Assembly: GCA_965200945.1 (NCBI GenBank)
Contig: OZ241749.1
Coordinates: 2,232,001-2,296,000 of the forward strand
Length of the DNA stretch: 64,000 bases
Origin: JADCRZ01 sp965200945
Lineage (GTDB): Bacteria; Bacteroidota; Bacteroidia; Chitinophagales; Chitinophagaceae
Direction of reading: 5' to 3'
The position numbers were made by a program, and so were the translations under genes. Positions 42,772 to 51,377 of this stretch are shown one piece after another. The stretch's first letter is position 1. Every line of letters starts with the position of its first letter. Below the pieces are notes generated by a model that saw only the letters and a program-made list of their open reading frames with translations, was not told the origin of the DNA and made no database searches.

Positions 42772-43950
42772 ATGGCTAAAAGAGATTATTACGAGATACT
42801 GGGCGTGGCCAAAGGCGCTTCTGCCGACGACATCAAGAAATCGTACCGCAAGGTGGCGATGCAGTACCATCCCGACCGCAACCCGGGCGACAAAGCTGCA
42901 GAAGACAAGTTCAAGGAGGCGGCAGAAGCCTACGAAGTGCTGAGCGATGCAGACAAACGCGCGCAGTACGACCGGTTCGGTCATGCCGGCGTAAGCGGTA
43001 CGGGACGAGGAAACGGAGGTGGATATGGCGGCGGCGCCGGCATGAACATGGAAGATATCTTCAGCCAGTTCAGCGATATTTTTGGTGGTGGCGATGAAGC
43101 GTTTGGCGGATTCTTTGGCGGTGGCCGTGGCCGTTCGGGCGGACGGGGCGCCCGTGGTACACGCGGAAGCAACCTGCGCATCAAACTTAAACTGAACTTT
43201 GAAGAGATCGCAAAAGGCGTAACAAAAAGTGTCAAGGTAAAAAAATACGTGTCCTGTACTACCTGCAGCGGCAGCGGCGCGAAAGACAAAAACAGCGTGC
43301 AGACCTGTAACTCTTGCGGTGGCAGCGGACAGGTGAGGAAGGTGACCAACACGTTCCTCGGACAAATGCAGACGGTGAGTACCTGCCCGGTTTGTAACGG
43401 CGAAGGAACCACGATCACTGCCAAGTGCCCGACCTGTAAAGGGGAAGGCAGGGTGTATGGAGAGGAAACGGTGAGCATCGACATTCCGGCCGGCGTACAG
43501 GAGGGCATGCAACTGAGCATGAGTGGCAAGGGAAATGCCGGAGAACGGGGCGGCAGCAACGGCGACCTGATCATCCTGATCGAAGAAGAAGCACATCCGG
43601 AACTGCAGCGCGAAGGCCTCAACGTAGCCTACGAACTGCATATCTCCATACCCGACGCCATCTATGGCACCAATGTGGAAGTGCCTACCATCGACGGCCG
43701 TGCGAAGATCAAGATCCCGGCCGGCACCCAGAGCGGCAAGATCTTCCGCCTGAAAGGCAAAGGCTTCCCCGCCGTCAATTCTTATGAAAAAGGCGACCAG
43801 CTGATCCACGTCAACGTCTGGACACCGCAAAACCTGACCTCCGAAGAAAAGGCCATGATGGACAAGCTCAACCAGTCACCCAACTTCCAGCCCAACCCCG
43901 ACAAAACAGACAAGAGCTTTTTCGACAAGGTCAAGGAAATGTTCTCATAG
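42772..43950 (+). CDS. dnaJ: Chaperone DnaJ
   Basis: A 392-residue cochaperone stimulating DnaK ATPase. Start: ATG 42772 (MAKRDYYEILGV); an upstream in-frame ATG 36 bases earlier is discarded because it falls inside the hairpin. Seen: J domain with the HPD motif (YHPDRNPGDK, about residues 34), a Gly-rich linker (about 77-150), four zinc repeats (CTTCSGSG, CNSCGGSG, CPVCNGEG, CPTCKGEG), and two C-terminal beta domains. Type I DnaJ; complete. Confidence 0.96.
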   Translation: MAKRDYYEILGVAKGASADDIKKSYRKVAMQYHPDRNPGDKAAEDKFKEAAEAYEVLSDADKRAQYDRFGHAGVSGTGRGNGGGYGGGAGMNMEDIFSQFSDIFGGGDEAFGGFFGGGRGRSGGRGARGTRGSNLRIKLKLNFEEIAKGVTKSVKVKKYVSCTTCSGSGAKDKNSVQTCNSCGGSGQVRKVTNTFLGQMQTVSTCPVCNGEGTTITAKCPTCKGEGRVYGEETVSIDIPAGVQEGMQLSMSGKGNAGERGGSNGDLIILIEEEAHPELQREGLNVAYELHISIPDAIYGTNVEVPTIDGRAKIKIPAGTQSGKIFRLKGKGFPAVNSYEKGDQLIHVNVWTPQNLTSEEKAMMDKLNQSPNFQPNPDKTDKSFFDKVKEMFS

Positions 43951-43972
43951 ACTTTATCACCCATTTTTTTAT

Positions 43973-44003
43973 AAAGCCGCATTCACTGGATGCGGCTTTT
44001 TTA
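43973..44003 (+). terminator. Terminator after dnaJ
   Basis: AAAGCCGCAT (43973-43982) pairs with ATGCGGCTTT (43990-43999), a 10-bp stem with a 7-base loop and a six-T run. The same stem sequence recurs near 60037 on the other strand. Confidence 0.88.
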
Positions 44004-44086
44004 TCAGGGCTCTGCCATTCCTCATCCCCTCCCCGGGCGTATCGGTTCATCAGGCAAAACCCCACACAAAAGATTCTAAAATAATA

Positions 44087-44116
44087 TTGTTTATTTTATA
44101 AACTACTTTATATTTG
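44087..44116 (+). promoter_or_regulatory. Promoter of the TonB-receptor operon
   Basis: TTG (44087-44089), a 19-base spacer and TATATTTG (44109-44116) match the Bacteroidota consensus exactly. The start codon follows 16 bases later. Confidence 0.7.
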
Positions 44117-44132
44117 AAATAAATTTATAAAC

Positions 44133-46394
44133 TTGAAACAGTTGCTGCTTTATATAGGCTGTCTTTTTGCCAGCCTTCCCCTCCTCTCCCAGACCACCGT
44201 TTCCGGTAAAACCCGGGATGCAAAAGGCCGCCCCGTGGCTGGCGTCAGCATCACGGTTAAAGATTCTTACGATGGGGCCACCTCCGACTCTCTCGGACGC
44301 TATTCTTTTAAAACCACAGAACAAGGTGAGAAACTCCTTGTCGCCAGTTCGATTGGCTATACCCCCTTTGTACAAAATATCACACTTGGTACCGGCGCGC
44401 TTACGCTTGACATCAGCCTCCGGGAAGAACCGAGCGAATTGAAAGCGGTCTCCATCACTGCCGGCAGCTTTGAGGCCAGCGATACCAAGCGAACCACCGT
44501 CCTCACTTCGATCGATATCGCCACCACCGCCGGCGCCAACGCCGACGTTACCAGTGCCATCAAAACCCTGCCCGGCGCCCAGCAGGTCGGGGAAACCGAA
44601 GGCTTGTTCGTGCGCGGTGGCACCGCCGGTGAAACGAAAGTGTTCATCGACGGCACAGTGGTCAACAATTTCTTTTTCAGCAGCGTGCCGGATATCGCCC
44701 AGCGGGGCCGCTTCTCCCCTTTTCTTTTCAAAGGCACCGTCTTTAGTTCCGGCGGATACTCCGCCCTCTATGGTGAAGCGCTTTCTTCGGTGCTGCTGCT
44801 TGAAAGCATCGACCTCCCCGAAAAAAGCTCCGCCAACCTGGGCATATCAACAGTGGGCGTCAACGGTGGCTTCCAGCACCTGGCACCCAACAAAAAATCG
44901 AGCTGGGGGGTCAGCTACAACTACATCAACCTGGCCGGCTACTTCAAGATCGTAAAACAACGGCCCGACTATTTCCGTATACCCGAATTTCACAATGCCG
45001 ATTTCAATTACCGGCTTAAAACCTCGTCCACCGGCATGCTGAAATTCTATGGCTACTTCAACGGCAGCCGGCTCGGTATCAGGCGGGAAGACATCGACTC
45101 AGGAAACCTGAAGAACGCTTTCGGGCTGAACAACCTGAACTTTTACGGCAACCTGTCCTGGAAAGAACGCCTCGGTGAACACTGGCGCATGAACCTCGGC
45201 ATAAGCTACAGCAACAACACCGACAAGCTCCTGAACGAACTTCAAAATCCCTTGAACACAAAGCAGACCATCGGCTTTTACCCTTACACGCAGAAAAATT
45301 TCACCATCCGCTCGAACGGACAGCTGGCACAGGTAAGAGCAGTATTTGAACGAAAACTGCAAGGCATCAGTATGCTGCGCATCGGGGGTGAATATTTTTA
45401 TAACAGCGATCACAGCGACTATAGCAGCGATTCCATCCTTCATTCAAAGAATGGTGCGGAAGACCACCTGAAAGCGGCCTTTGCAGAAACCGATATCTAT
45501 ATGACCAACGACCTGGCCGCCAAGATCGGCACCCGGCTCGAACACTCTTCCCTGCTTGGCAAAGCCAACCTGGCGCCCCGTGTATCGGTTGCTTATAAGC
45601 TGGGCAACTTCGGACAGGCCTCGGTTGCATACGGCATCTTTTACCAGAAACCGGATAACAGCTTTTTCATCCGCAACTACCTCTTTAACGGTTTGCAATA
45701 CACGAAAGCCACGCACTACATCGCCAATCTGCAGAAAGTAAGTAAGGACTATACCTGGCGGGCAGAAGTGTTCTATAAAAAATACGACGATCTCATCAAA
45801 ACGGTGTGGGTATCGTCATCCCTGACAGGGCTGAACAACAAGGGGTACGGCAATGCAAAAGGATTCGAGTTTTTCTGGCGCGACCGCAAAACGATCAGGA
45901 ACCTCGACTACTGGATATCCTACTCTTACCTCGATACCAAACGTGATTACCTCAATTACCCTACGGCCATACAACCCAACTTTGCCACACACCATACCGC
46001 CTCGCTGGTCGTCAAAAAGTTTGTACAGGCATTGAAAACGCAGTTCAACGGCTCCTATACTTTTGCCACCGGACGGCCATACTACAACATCCAGTACGAT
46101 TATACCGGCAAACAATATAAGATCTTCGACCAGGGCACTACCATGAACTACAACAACCTGAGCTTCAGCGTCAACTATCTGCCCAATATCAACAAGCCGG
46201 GGGCAAGTAAATTCACCGTGTTTGTGTTTTCCATCACCAACGTGCTCAACAACAAACAGATCTATAATTACAACTACTCCTACAGAGGCATGAAGGAACC
46301 CATCACCCCGCCTGCCAACCGTTCTGTTTTCCTGGGCTGCTTCATCAGCTTCGGGGTCGACAGAAGCGACGAAATCATCAATAACAATTTATAA
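44133..46394 (+). CDS. TonB-dependent outer-membrane receptor with carboxypeptidase-like N-domain
   Basis: A 753-residue transporter-like receptor. TTG is the only plausible start; it gives a clean signal peptide (about 1-20, ending LLSQTT). Then comes a CarboxypepD_reg-like domain (VSGKTRDAKGRPVAGVSITV, about 23-95), the plug (about 115-230; LFVRGGTAGETKVFIDGTVV) and the beta-barrel, ending FGVDRSDEIINNNL. No SusD-like partner follows, so this is not a typical PUL. Substrate unknown; possibly a siderophore, cobalamin or peptide complex. It is followed by a 213-residue secreted protein at 9 bases. Confidence 0.9.
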   Translation: MKQLLLYIGCLFASLPLLSQTTVSGKTRDAKGRPVAGVSITVKDSYDGATSDSLGRYSFKTTEQGEKLLVASSIGYTPFVQNITLGTGALTLDISLREEPSELKAVSITAGSFEASDTKRTTVLTSIDIATTAGANADVTSAIKTLPGAQQVGETEGLFVRGGTAGETKVFIDGTVVNNFFFSSVPDIAQRGRFSPFLFKGTVFSSGGYSALYGEALSSVLLLESIDLPEKSSANLGISTVGVNGGFQHLAPNKKSSWGVSYNYINLAGYFKIVKQRPDYFRIPEFHNADFNYRLKTSSTGMLKFYGYFNGSRLGIRREDIDSGNLKNAFGLNNLNFYGNLSWKERLGEHWRMNLGISYSNNTDKLLNELQNPLNTKQTIGFYPYTQKNFTIRSNGQLAQVRAVFERKLQGISMLRIGGEYFYNSDHSDYSSDSILHSKNGAEDHLKAAFAETDIYMTNDLAAKIGTRLEHSSLLGKANLAPRVSVAYKLGNFGQASVAYGIFYQKPDNSFFIRNYLFNGLQYTKATHYIANLQKVSKDYTWRAEVFYKKYDDLIKTVWVSSSLTGLNNKGYGNAKGFEFFWRDRKTIRNLDYWISYSYLDTKRDYLNYPTAIQPNFATHHTASLVVKKFVQALKTQFNGSYTFATGRPYYNIQYDYTGKQYKIFDQGTTMNYNNLSFSVNYLPNINKPGASKFTVFVFSITNVLNNKQIYNYNYSYRGMKEPITPPANRSVFLGCFISFGVDRSDEIINNNL

Positions 46395-46403
46395 ATAACA
46401 ATC

Positions 46404-47045
46404 ATGAAAAAGATCACTTCCTTTTTATTACTCGCGCTGCTGGCTACGCAGGCGTTCTCCCAAAGCGACAAATACAAAGCCGCCATGCAGAAAAATATCA
46501 GCCAGCTCGATTCCGCACTGGTGAAGAACAACCTGCCTGAGCTTGCCAACAATTTTGAACGGATCGGTGACGTGGAAAAAACACAATGGCTCCCTTACTA
46601 CTACGCCGCTTACTGTACGGTGATGAGCTCACTGATGGAAAACGACAAATCTAAAACTGATGCGACGGCCGACAAGGCGGATGTGCTGCTGACCAGGGCA
46701 GCCACCCTCAATGGCAAGGAAAGCTCGGAGATCTATGTGGTCAGGAGCATGATCGCCACGGCGCATATGATGGTGGATCCGCAAACGCGCTGGCAACAAT
46801 ACGGTCAGCCATCGACCGCCGCGATCAACAAAGCCAAGGCCCTCGACCCTACCAATCCGCGTCCTGTTTACCTCGAAGGCCAGTCAAAGTTCTACACGCC
46901 TGAATCTTTCGGCGGCGGCAAAGGACCAGCCAAGGAACTATTTACAAAAGCATTGCAAATGTTTGATAGCTTTAAACCGCAGACAGACCTCGATCCTGCC
47001 TGGGGTAAAGCATCTACCCGGTATTTTTTGTCGCAGTGTAATTGA
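46404..47045 (+). CDS. Secreted helical (TPR-like) protein
   Basis: A 213-residue protein with a signal peptide (about 1-20, ending AFSQS). The mature part is alpha-helical with spacing like tetratricopeptide repeats (NLPELANNFERIGDVEKTQ, VLLTRAATLNGKESSEIY, INKAKALDPTNPRPVYLEGQ). No enzyme motif. It lies 9 bases behind the receptor and should act in the periplasm with it. Function unknown. Confidence 0.7.
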   Translation: MKKITSFLLLALLATQAFSQSDKYKAAMQKNISQLDSALVKNNLPELANNFERIGDVEKTQWLPYYYAAYCTVMSSLMENDKSKTDATADKADVLLTRAATLNGKESSEIYVVRSMIATAHMMVDPQTRWQQYGQPSTAAINKAKALDPTNPRPVYLEGQSKFYTPESFGGGKGPAKELFTKALQMFDSFKPQTDLDPAWGKASTRYFLSQCN

Positions 47046-47055
47046 TCAGCAATCG

Positions 47056-47082
47056 GGCGCCGGCTCCTGGAGAGCCGGCGCC
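47056..47082 (+). other. Perfect 11-bp GC hairpin in the receptor operon
   Basis: GGCGCCGGCTC (47056-47066) pairs with GAGCCGGCGCC (47072-47082) around CTGGA, 24 bases before the first membrane-protein gene. There is no T-run; it may divide the operon's expression. Confidence 0.6.
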
Positions 47083-47105
47083 AATCAGCATCTTAAACAA
47101 AACAA

Positions 47106-47702
47106 ATGGCACAGGAATCCTTCTCGGCGGAGGACAGTCTCCGGTTGATCCAATCCATGATCGAACGCACCAGGAAGCAGTTCTCGGATCAGAGTCATTA
47201 TTTTCTGCTGTGGGGATGGAGCGCGCTGCTGGCCTGTGTGGCACAGTACATCCTTAAAGTGGTGTACGAATATCCCCGTCACTACAATGTATGGTGGATC
47301 ACCGTTGTCTGTATGGTCATCACCGTGTATTTCTACCGGAAAGACAGAAAGAGATCCGCTGTCAGAACTTACATCAACGATAATCTCACCAGTATCTGGA
47401 GCGGGCTCGGACTTGCCTTTTTTGTACTGAGTATGATATTTGTGCGATTTGGCTTTATGTACTGCTTTCCGTTCTTTATCTCCCTGTACGGGGCGGGCGC
47501 GTTTATCTCCGGGAGGGTACTCCAGTTTCCACCGCTTACCTGGGGCGGCATCACGGGCTTTCTGCTGGCGATAGCTGCCGTGTGGTTCCCCTTCGACATG
47601 CAGATCCTGTTCGCTGCGGCGGCCCTGCTGGCGTGCTACATTATTCCGGGTCACCTGTTGCGCATCAGACACGGTCAATCATCTACTTTATATGCACACT
47701 GA
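47106..47702 (+). CDS. Four-helix membrane protein, paralog A
   Basis: A 198-residue protein with about four helices: about 31-48, 60-76, 97-115 and 143-182 (perhaps two). The N-terminus shares with the following gene the pattern E-x-x-x-L-I-x-S-M-I-x-x-(A/T)-R-x-Q-F, then YFLLWGWSALLACVAQ. Family not identified. It overlaps the next gene by 11 bases; translation is likely coupled. The pair is followed by a winged-helix regulator, suggesting a sensing or repair role in the envelope. Confidence 0.72.
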   Translation: MAQESFSAEDSLRLIQSMIERTRKQFSDQSHYFLLWGWSALLACVAQYILKVVYEYPRHYNVWWITVVCMVITVYFYRKDRKRSAVRTYINDNLTSIWSGLGLAFFVLSMIFVRFGFMYCFPFFISLYGAGAFISGRVLQFPPLTWGGITGFLLAIAAVWFPFDMQILFAAAALLACYIIPGHLLRIRHGQSSTLYAH

Positions 47703-48294
47703 AAAACCATTTAGCGAGCAGGAAAGCATGATGCTCATCGAATCGATGATCAACAAGGCCAGGAACCAGTTCCATGAGAACGGTCACCTGTACCTGTTGT
47801 GGGGATGGGTGGTACTTTTCTGCAGTATCAGCCAGTTCGTACTGATCCGGTATGTAGGGTACGAGCGGCATTATCTTGTGTGGCTCCTTACCTGGGTTGC
47901 CGTAGTGTACCAGATGATCTACCTGTTCAGAAAAAAGAAACGACGGAAAGTGCGCACTTATACCGACGGCATCCTTGCTAACGTATGGCTTGCCTTTGTA
48001 GTCAGCATGCTGCTGATCGGTTTTATTGAGGGAAAGAGCCAGGGAGGCACCATGGGAGGAACGGTTACCGCCTATTTCATTGCCCTGTATGGCATTCCAA
48101 CCTTCCTCTCGGGCACCATACTTCGCTTCATGCCGCTGAAAGCAGGCGGCATCTGCTGTTGGGTGCTGGCCGTGGTGAGCGCTTTTATACCGGGAGAATA
48201 CAAGCTTCTGGTGCTGGGTGCGGCGGTGATTGCGGCCTGGATCATTCCGGGCTATCTGCTGAGAAGAAGATATTACCTGCAACAATTATTATAA
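47692..48294 (+). CDS. Four-helix membrane protein, paralog B
   Basis: A 200-residue paralog of the preceding protein: E-S-M-M-L-I-E-S-M-I-N-K-A-R-N-Q-F-x-E-N, then LYLLWGWVVLFCSISQF, with the same helix spacing and a basic RRKVRTY loop (about 85-91). Function unknown. It overlaps paralog A and is followed by the regulator after 23 bases. The two probably form a heteromer (inference). Confidence 0.72.
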   Translation: MHTEKPFSEQESMMLIESMINKARNQFHENGHLYLLWGWVVLFCSISQFVLIRYVGYERHYLVWLLTWVAVVYQMIYLFRKKKRRKVRTYTDGILANVWLAFVVSMLLIGFIEGKSQGGTMGGTVTAYFIALYGIPTFLSGTILRFMPLKAGGICCWVLAVVSAFIPGEYKLLVLGAAVIAAWIIPGYLLRRRYYLQQLL

Positions 48295-48317
48295 CCCGGC
48301 GTCGATGAAACCACACC

Positions 48318-48608
48318 ATGTTTAAAGAACTGGATCCCATATTACATTCACAACTCAGGCTGGCGATCGTATCGCTGCTGATCAGCGTGAAGGAAGCGGA
48401 GTTTACTTTTCTGAAAGAGAAGACCAACTCCACGGCCGGCAATCTGAGCGTGCAGATCAACAAGCTGAAAGAAGTGGGGTACATCGATGTGATCAAACAG
48501 TTCAAGGACAACTATCCGCAAACCATTTGCAAGATCACTCCGAAAGGCGTGGATGCATTCGATGACTACGTAAAAAGCCTACAAACCTATCTGTCCATCA
48601 AAAAATAA
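48318..48608 (+). CDS. Winged-helix transcriptional regulator (HTH_34-like)
   Basis: A 96-residue DNA-binding protein: a MarR/ArsR-type wing with LDPILHSQLRLAIVSLL, EFTFLKEKTNSTAGNLSVQI and KLKEVGYIDVIKQF. No ligand or cysteine motif is visible. It resembles the 'winged helix DNA-binding' family common in Bacteroidota next to small membrane proteins, where it may control its own operon. Confidence 0.8.
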   Translation: MFKELDPILHSQLRLAIVSLLISVKEAEFTFLKEKTNSTAGNLSVQINKLKEVGYIDVIKQFKDNYPQTICKITPKGVDAFDDYVKSLQTYLSIKK

Positions 48609-48640
48609 AGCAGCCCGAAAACAAAAGCTTCCGGGCTGCT
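48600..48640 (-). terminator. Terminator of the T9SS cargo gene
   Basis: AGCAGCCCG (48609-48617) pairs with CGGGCTGCT (48632-48640). On the reverse strand the stem is followed by TTTATTTTT, so it terminates the reverse-strand gene; it lies between convergent genes and may also serve the regulator transcript weakly. Confidence 0.75.
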
Positions 48641-48666
48641 ACCGCACATATTGATGGCCAGTCAAA

Positions 48667-50094
48667 TTACTGTTTGATGATCCTGGTGATCAGCTTTTCT
48701 TTTTTGTCGATCACCACCTGCACAAAATAGAGTCCCTTTTGCAACTGGGCTGTCCCTGCCAGCGTGATCCTGTTCGTGCCCGCCTCACCCTGCATTACCT
48801 GCTGGTATACAAGTCCGCCGGTAACGCTCAACACATTTACGGTATAACCGCAGTTTCGGTTTAGCTGGATGTTCACGGCGATGTTGCTGGTCACCGGGTT
48901 TGGCGTTACCTTGATGTCACGCAGACCTGTAATGCCTTCGATCTTTACTTTTACCACCGGAGAATACACGATCTTGCCGTTCACGTCAGACGACTTCACG
49001 CGGTAATACAGTTCTTTGAGCTGGTTCACTTCCGGACTCTGGTCGTCGCTGTATTTATAGAAGTTGATCGATCCCAGGGTACCATACCCTTTCACCGAGG
49101 TGATCTTTTTGAATACGACACTGTCGGTTCCCCTTTCAAGGTCAAAATTTTCAGTACTGTTTTCGTAGGCGGTGGTCCAGTTGATCAGTACCTGTCCGTT
49201 GTTGTAACCACCGTTGATGTCTACATACCGCACCGGCAGAATGGTGCCCGGTGAAAACAGGATGGTGGCAATGGCGGTAGCGGAACATAACTGGCCATAG
49301 CCGTTGTCGCATACTTTGTAGGTGAAATGCGTGGAGCTGCCGGTGAAGCCGGAGCGCGGCGTAAAGGAAAAAGCCCCGTTCGACAACAGGTTCACCGTAC
49401 CATCGGACGAGCCGCTGATCAGGTAAGCGCTGAGGGCATCTCCATCGGGGTCGCGGTCATTCAGCAACACGTTGCCGCTGGCAAAACCGGTGCTTGCGCT
49501 GGCGGAAAATGCATCGGAAAGGGCGATGGGCGCCTGGTTGCAGCCGCTGGCATAATGCAGGCGGGCGCTGATCTGCAGCTGATCGATTGAAACGGGCGAG
49601 GTACGCACCGAATCGGTGTATTGCAGCAGCAACCGGTATACACCCGTGCCACTGTTGACCGTATTGCGATAAGTGAGTATTTTATTTGCCGGTGTATTGC
49701 TTATCTCCACGCTGTCGAGCACTTTCACCAGCTGGTTGTTGACATCTGCAAGGCAGATCCTGATCCATCTAGTATAAGCCGCTTGAACCGGGTAGCGGTA
49801 CGTAAATGAGATGTCCGCAGTGCCTTTCAGATCTAGTACAGGCGTATACAATCCGGCGGCAGAGGTCGTCAGTGCCGGATCAAGCAGGAGCGAACCGTCA
49901 CCTTCGATCGCGGCGGGGGCACCGGCCGTTACAAAACCCGACAGTTGCCAGCAGCTGCTTTGCAGTGCACCTTTGACCTGCTCCGGGGTGTAACTTCCGC
50001 GTGCGTTGAAATTTTCTGTTGTCTGGGAGAAGCTGGAGAAAGCGGTAAATAATAACGAAGAAAGAAATACGATACGGGTAAAGTACGTTTTCAT
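48667..50094 (-). CDS. Secreted multidomain T9SS cargo protein
   Basis: A 475-residue protein: signal peptide (about 1-23, ending SFSQ), a beta-rich N-region (about 25-180), a cadherin/Ig-like repeat (about 190-285; NVLLNDRDPDGDALSAYLI, GAFSFTPRSGFTGSSTHF), a fibronectin-like stretch (about 300-380) and a C-terminal type A sorting domain (about 400-475; ITPNPVTSNIAVNIQ, ending ITRIIKQ). It should be exported by T9SS and attached to the cell surface. No enzyme domain. Length and layout suit adhesion. Confidence 0.85.
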   Translation of the reverse strand: MKTYFTRIVFLSSLLFTAFSSFSQTTENFNARGSYTPEQVKGALQSSCWQLSGFVTAGAPAAIEGDGSLLLDPALTTSAAGLYTPVLDLKGTADISFTYRYPVQAAYTRWIRICLADVNNQLVKVLDSVEISNTPANKILTYRNTVNSGTGVYRLLLQYTDSVRTSPVSIDQLQISARLHYASGCNQAPIALSDAFSASASTGFASGNVLLNDRDPDGDALSAYLISGSSDGTVNLLSNGAFSFTPRSGFTGSSTHFTYKVCDNGYGQLCSATAIATILFSPGTILPVRYVDINGGYNNGQVLINWTTAYENSTENFDLERGTDSVVFKKITSVKGYGTLGSINFYKYSDDQSPEVNQLKELYYRVKSSDVNGKIVYSPVVKVKIEGITGLRDIKVTPNPVTSNIAVNIQLNRNCGYTVNVLSVTGGLVYQQVMQGEAGTNRITLAGTAQLQKGLYFVQVVIDKKEKLITRIIKQ

Positions 50095-50441
50095 TTTATG
50101 GGGTTTCAGTAAATAATAAGCACGAGCCAGAGGAGTGATTCAAGGGATAATTGGATGGACATAACCCGCCCTGCGGATGCGAAAAGGCATGCGGGTGGCG
50201 GCACTGTTACCAGTGAAAACGATCAAACGGAAATGGATTGGAAATTTAACGGACAGAAGCCTGAAACAGGTCTGTGGGTATGGGTTTCAAAGGAGATGGA
50301 GTTCAAAAATATACACAAATTTTTTCTCTTGCAATCATTTTGGAAATATTTTTTACAACTATTCTTAACAAACTCTTACTCAACAATTTTCAGTAGCTCC
50401 TGTTAAAACTGAGTTCGCCCTTTTCGCATAATTTACCCCCG
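50095..50441. other. Divergent gap: cargo gene and ABC operon promoters
   Basis: About 347 bases, A+T-rich towards 50300-50440. A divergent promoter pair is expected here. No exact TTG-N19-TAnnTTTG was found; TAATTTAC before the ABC gene is a weak -7 candidate. No gene recognised: the frames of 60-80 codons lack motifs. Confidence 0.5.
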
Positions 50442-51377
50442 ATGGCTCCAATCATACAAGTAACATCCCTTAGCAAACAGTTCGGCAACATACCGGTGGT
50501 AGACCGCCTCTCTTTTACCGTAAACCAGACGGATGTATATGGTTTCCTGGGCCAGAACGGCGCAGGCAAGTCGACCACCATCCGCATGCTGCTCACCCTC
50601 ATTGCCCCCACCAGCGGGGAGATCAGGATGTTCGGCATGGATCTCCGCACGCATCGCAAGGAGATACTCCGTCAGGTAGGCGCTGTTATTGAACGGCCCG
50701 ATCTGTATAAATACCTTACCGGCTACGAAAACCTCTCGCTGTTTGCCCGGATGAACGGCGTCGACCATTCGAAGAAGGCGCTGATGGAACAACTCGACCT
50801 GGTAGGACTGGCCGACCGTGCCCAGGGCAAGGTGCGCACCTATTCGCAGGGAATGAAACAGCGCCTTGGCATTGCGGTGGCGCTTATTCACAACCCGCAG
50901 CTTATTATTCTCGACGAGCCCACCAACGGGCTCGATCCGCAGGGCATTGCCGATATGCGCAACCTGATCCTGCACCTGAGCCGTCACCTCAACAAAACCG
51001 TACTTGTTTCTTCCCATTTACTCAGCGAGATCGAACAGATCGCCACGCGCATGATCATCATCGACAAGGGCCGCAAGATGGTGGAAGGAAGTGTGGGTGA
51101 ACTGTCTGACCCTTCGAAGACCGTCGTGGAGATCGAAGCTACCGACGCCCGCGCGTTGGCAAACTGGATCACCGGAAGCAGATGGGAAACGTTTGTGACC
51201 GGTTCGGGACCCGAATCGGTGACGCTGCAGCTTCACCGAGATGACATTCCCGACCTCAACCAGGAGCTGGTAAGGGCAGGCATCCGGGTCGTTTCGCTGC
51301 AAAAGAAAAATTCGCTCGAAAATTATTTTTTACAAATCACAGCAGGACAGCAACATGTGGGCACTTTTACAAATTGA
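50442..51377 (+). CDS. ABC transporter ATP-binding protein
   Basis: A 311-residue ATPase of the ABC-2 export group. Seen: Walker A GQNGAGKST (about 37-45), signature YSQGMKQRLGIA (about 132-143; Ser-Gln-Gly-Met replacing the usual LSGGQ), Walker B LIILDEPTNGLDP (about 153-165), His-switch SSHLLSEIE, and a C-terminal extension (about 225-311) as in ABC-2 ATPases. Its 3' end overlaps the permease start by 23 bases, so both are translated together. Direction is export or assembly at the inner membrane. Confidence 0.93.
   Translation: MAPIIQVTSLSKQFGNIPVVDRLSFTVNQTDVYGFLGQNGAGKSTTIRMLLTLIAPTSGEIRMFGMDLRTHRKEILRQVGAVIERPDLYKYLTGYENLSLFARMNGVDHSKKALMEQLDLVGLADRAQGKVRTYSQGMKQRLGIAVALIHNPQLIILDEPTNGLDPQGIADMRNLILHLSRHLNKTVLVSSHLLSEIEQIATRMIIIDKGRKMVEGSVGELSDPSKTVVEIEATDARALANWITGSRWETFVTGSGPESVTLQLHRDDIPDLNQELVRAGIRVVSLQKKNSLENYFLQITAGQQHVGTFTN

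Noticed and set aside
42715..43830. 371-codon reverse frame opposite dnaJ
   Set aside because: Antisense to the zinc repeats and J domain of DnaJ; no independent support.
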